Positions 21,796 through 24,199 of a stretch of 24,199 nucleotides of DNA are shown here, piece after piece. How positions within the stretch are numbered: position 1 is the stretch's first letter; the number at the start of each line of letters is the position of its first letter. A program made the position numbers and the translations under genes. The notes below the pieces were generated by a model, which had not been told where the DNA came from, ran no database searches, and was given only the letters and a program-made list of their open reading frames with translations. Source of the DNA: an uncultured Bacilli bacterium. Lineage in GTDB: Bacteria > Bacillota_I > Bacilli_A > RF39 > UBA660. The stretch lies in NCBI GenBank assembly GCA_934088535.1, contig CAKOJC010000017.1, positions 1-24,199 of the forward strand. Direction: 5' to 3'.

Positions 21796-22335
21796 CTAAT
21801 CTTCATTCCATTTAGCTTCTAAAGTAATATTACCACTTACAATTTTATCAAAATTATACTTAATATCGTTATAATACCAACCATCAAATGTATAACCATC
21901 TTTTACAGGTTCTTTTGGTGCTATAGCCATTTGATTTTCAAGCACTTCTTGTGTTGTATTTTCTTCTCCATTATTATATACAAACGTAACAATAAATTTT
22001 AATCTATATTCTGCCTTTAATGTAGTTGTATTTTCTACTTTATAATTACTATCAACATATTCCCCAACTGAATCTTTCCAACCTATAAAACTGTATCCAG
22101 CTTTAACTGGTACTGGAAGTACTATTTCTTTATATTTTTTAACTCTTAAACTACTAAAAGTGCTTCCTCCATTACTATCAAATGTAACGGTATATTTACC
22201 ATCGAATATATATAAAAATAAACTAACAGCGCCAACAAGCAATATAAATGATGCCATTAATTTATAATAATCTTTCTTTCTAAAATTTTTTTTAACCTTA
22301 TTAACCTCAATATTTTTACTTCTTTTTTTACCCAT
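21796..22335 (-). CDS. membrane-anchored protein with two InlB B-type repeats (Flg_new)
   Basis: 179 residues from the ATG at 22335. The alternative ATG at 22347 lies at or before the predicted transcription start and has no ribosome site, while the chosen one follows GGTGG by 5 bases. A short basic cytoplasmic tail (GKKRSKN onward) is followed by one helix (about residues 26-44). Two repeats of about 60 residues follow: YTVTFDSNGGSTFSSL to GYSFIGW, and FIVTFVYNNGEEN to GYTFDGWYY, ending in LEAKW. This is the Listeria-Bacteroides repeat, a small beta-grasp-like module common on surface proteins. Only two copies on a membrane anchor is small for the class. Role unknown, outward-facing. Confidence 0.87.
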   Translation of the reverse strand: MGKKRSKNIEVNKVKKNFRKKDYYKLMASFILLVGAVSLFLYIFDGKYTVTFDSNGGSTFSSLRVKKYKEIVLPVPVKAGYSFIGWKDSVGEYVDSNYKVENTTTLKAEYRLKFIVTFVYNNGEENTTQEVLENQMAIAPKEPVKDGYTFDGWYYNDIKYNFDKIVSGNITLEAKWNED

Positions 22336-22351
22336 TCCTACCACCATTTTA

Positions 22352-22380
22352 ATTCTATCATACTATTATGTTTAAACCAA
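22352..22380 (-). promoter_or_regulatory. promoter of the InlB-repeat/FNT operon
   Basis: On the minus strand TTGGTT (22380-22375), 17 bases, extended -10 TGATAGAAT (TAGAAT 22357-22352). The predicted start near 22345 rules against translation from the ATG at 22347. Confidence 0.55.
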
Positions 22381-22386
22381 TAACAA

Positions 22387-22419
22387 ATTAAAAAAGTTTA
22401 TTATTTTGAATAAACTTTT
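22387..22419 (-). terminator. intrinsic terminator after the beta-helix surface protein gene
   Basis: AAAAGTTTATT (22392-22402) pairs with AATAAACTTTT (22409-22419), 11 bp with a 6-base loop overlapping the TAA stop. TTTTTTAAT follows on the minus strand. Confidence 0.75.
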
Positions 22420-24161
22420 CCATTAACATATAATTTATATCCATTTAAATCTATATTTAAGGTATCACCTTCATTTTCAAATGAAGTTACATAAGAGTCT
22501 CCAGTTAATTTAATCTTGCTATTTTTATCAAGTTTTAATGTAATACTTTTGGCAGTATTTTCTTCATTTATAGTTCCTTCAAAGTATGACTCATTTAACG
22601 TCATATCAAGTGTTGATATTGAATCTACTACTATATTACCTATAATATCTTGATTAGTTGCTTTAAACGTAACAACTCCTCCATTAGATCCACTATTTCC
22701 CCAAGAATCTTTTTGTATTCTCAAGAAATTTTCAGTGCTATCATTATTTATTATTTCATTGTTCTCAAGTTCTATTAAAGCAGTTGTATTTGTTACATAG
22801 AATGAGTCTCCTTTGTTAGTAATTATCTTACTATTTTTAGAAGTAAATTTTGCTTGTCCATTTGCTGCATCTCCACTCATTGATTGATATAAGAATATAT
22901 TTTTATAAGTAGTAGATTGTCCATTTAATTTATTATTTGTATCAGTTAATGTTACATTTTCAATAGATACACTATTTTTACCTTCTATAACTATTCCTTC
23001 ACTAACATTTGAATTAAGATTTGCATTTTTAACTGTTATATCAGCAGTAGAATATATTGAAGGAGAACCAGCTCCATTAGTTGTATAAGTTCCACCATCA
23101 ACATTAACTGTTCCGCTACCTCTATCACTTCTAATAGCTGCACTTGAAACTCCTGAAGTTGTAATGGTTAAATTATTAGCATTCATAATTCCGCCACCAG
23201 TTGTCATTATTCCACCAGAATTATCTTTTTTAGTAGTAATTGTTGAATCACTTATATTTATTGTTGTGTTATCACTACTTGTATTATTAATACTTGCACT
23301 ACCTCCATAACTAAATACACCATTTGCTCCAGTAGCATCTGTATTAATAGTAGAGTTTTTTATAGTAACTGTACTACCATCTTTAGCAATTATTCCTGAG
23401 TTAGTTCCATAAAAACTAGTATTATCTCCACCATCAGAATCTCCTGTTTTATTAACAGTAACATTATCAATAGTAGCATTTATTTTACCACTTACTAATA
23501 TAGCATTTTCATCACTACTAGTTGATTCATAAGTTTCATCTTTAAGTTCAGTATCACTTGTTATTTCATTTTTAGATGAATAGCTGATATTAGTATTATT
23601 GTTACCACCAGGTCCACCATTCATATTACCATTATTATTTGTATTACTTACTAAGCAATTTGTTGTTGCATAAGAAGATCCAAAAGTAAGTAATCCAGTT
23701 AAAATAACAGATGCAAGTATAAATATTATCTTTTTATCATTACCCTTAAATACTTCACTAAATGCTAAACTATTCATCTTAGTTAATACTAGATACATAA
23801 TAACAACTGATATCATTAATGATATTACACCAATAATTACATAATACTTAGTCTCTAATGTATTACTAGAATTTGGATTCATCATATTATCAGGTTTTTC
23901 CATTTGATTATTATCACTAGGCATTCCAATATTGTTATCATTTGAAGTATTACTATCACTAAAAGTATTGTTATCACTGCTTGGTTTCTCTGGAGGTGTT
24001 CCTCCATTTGAATCATTCATTCCACTAGGCATATCAAGTGATGTTCCCATCCCCATATTACTTCCTAAACTTTTAGATGCGTAATAACAAGTAAAACACA
24101 AAGATGCAATTAACACTACTAGAATTAAAACACTTATAATATTTTTATTTTTTATATTCAT
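22401..24161 (-). CDS. large beta-helix surface protein with three N-terminal membrane helices
   Basis: 586 residues. One helix at about 9-28, then an Asn/Ser/Met/Pro-rich low-complexity stretch (30-103), two helices (about 106-126 and 143-164) joined by a short basic loop, then an outer region from about 170. That region repeats short strands such as NATIDNVTVNKTG, VTIKNSTINT, INISDSTITT, NLTITTSG and ITVKNANLNS, the pattern of a right-handed parallel beta-helix. I recognise the type from many uncharacterised gut Firmicutes proteins but know of no established function; adhesion or glycan binding is plausible. No LPXTG sorting signal is seen, so the helices are the anchor. ATG follows AAGGAAGAG. 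The promoter is not clear within the 38 bases left in the window. Confidence 0.85.
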   Translation of the reverse strand: MNIKNKNIISVLILVVLIASLCFTCYYASKSLGSNMGMGTSLDMPSGMNDSNGGTPPEKPSSDNNTFSDSNTSNDNNIGMPSDNNQMEKPDNMMNPNSSNTLETKYYVIIGVISLMISVVIMYLVLTKMNSLAFSEVFKGNDKKIIFILASVILTGLLTFGSSYATTNCLVSNTNNNGNMNGGPGGNNNTNISYSSKNEITSDTELKDETYESTSSDENAILVSGKINATIDNVTVNKTGDSDGGDNTSFYGTNSGIIAKDGSTVTIKNSTINTDATGANGVFSYGGSASINNTSSDNTTINISDSTITTKKDNSGGIMTTGGGIMNANNLTITTSGVSSAAIRSDRGSGTVNVDGGTYTTNGAGSPSIYSTADITVKNANLNSNVSEGIVIEGKNSVSIENVTLTDTNNKLNGQSTTYKNIFLYQSMSGDAANGQAKFTSKNSKIITNKGDSFYVTNTTALIELENNEIINNDSTENFLRIQKDSWGNSGSNGGVVTFKATNQDIIGNIVVDSISTLDMTLNESYFEGTINEENTAKSITLKLDKNSKIKLTGDSYVTSFENEGDTLNIDLNGYKLYVNGKVYSK

Positions 24162-24199
24162 ATCTCTCTTCCTTTCAATACAAATATAAAATTCTAATG

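Noticed and set aside
1..24199. Mycoplasma-type code (TGA as Trp)
   Set aside because: TGA ends the permease, STAS and ecfT genes at tight overlaps, and conserved Trp positions use TGG.
1..24199. Transposases, integrases, attachment sites, tRNA or rRNA genes
   Set aside because: None recognised; the only flank-like repeats are the coding DUF285 blocks and terminator hairpins.

Overview
The window is a very AT-rich, densely packed bacterial segment. All genes but one lie on the minus strand. TGA is used as a stop (permease, STAS gene, ecfT) and Trp is encoded by TGG, so this is the standard bacterial code and not the Mycoplasma code. The mix of Firmicutes-type regulation (leucine T-box, strong AGGAGG-type ribosome sites, sigma/STAS pair, ecfA1-ecfA2-ecfT-truA order) with a mollicute-like energy gene set (arginine deiminase pathway) and DUF285 surface proteins points to an uncultured gut member of the Bacilli/Mycoplasmatota border groups (RF39-like). 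That placement is an inference from gene content.

Reading from high to low coordinates, which is the direction of transcription: (1) 24161-22401, a large Asn/Ser/Thr-rich beta-helix surface protein. (2) 22335-21156, a membrane-anchored InlB-repeat protein plus a short formate/nitrite-type channel. (3) 21095-18022, an overlapping ecfA1-ecfA2-ecfT-truA operon. (4) 17928-13735, a lone HerA-type ATPase followed by a GH31 glycosidase-like protein. (5) 13734-10749, a leucine T-box leader controlling a small three-helix membrane protein and leuS. (6) 10653-8640, a three-gene operon for a membrane-anchored secreted protein, an STAS anti-anti-sigma-like protein and a SigF/SigG/SigB-type sigma factor. 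(7) 7991-8626 on the plus strand, an exported protein of unknown function. (8) 7906-4550, two tandem DUF285 (BspA-like) surface proteins with type IV prepilin leaders. (9) 4462-2328, a polar amino acid ABC importer. (10) 2246-1, arcA, arcB and the first bases of a further gene, probably arcC.

The arginine block is coherent: import, deimination and carbamoyl transfer would feed substrate-level ATP synthesis. Surface proteins take up a large share of the window, as expected for a host-associated organism.

The most striking feature is a set of intact, full-length genes whose key residues are missing. The EcfA1-like subunit has lost the Walker A lysine, the signature, the Walker B glutamate and the H-loop histidine, and its EcfA2 partner has a degenerate signature and H-loop. 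The GH31 protein has Lys where its subfamily has the catalytic acid/base Asp. The STAS protein has Lys at the phospho-Ser position, and no anti-sigma kinase gene lies beside it. OTC has HALP instead of HCLP, and LeuRS has an altered editing-site loop. The reading frames are uninterrupted and well started, so these look like retained, possibly repurposed proteins and not decaying pseudogenes.
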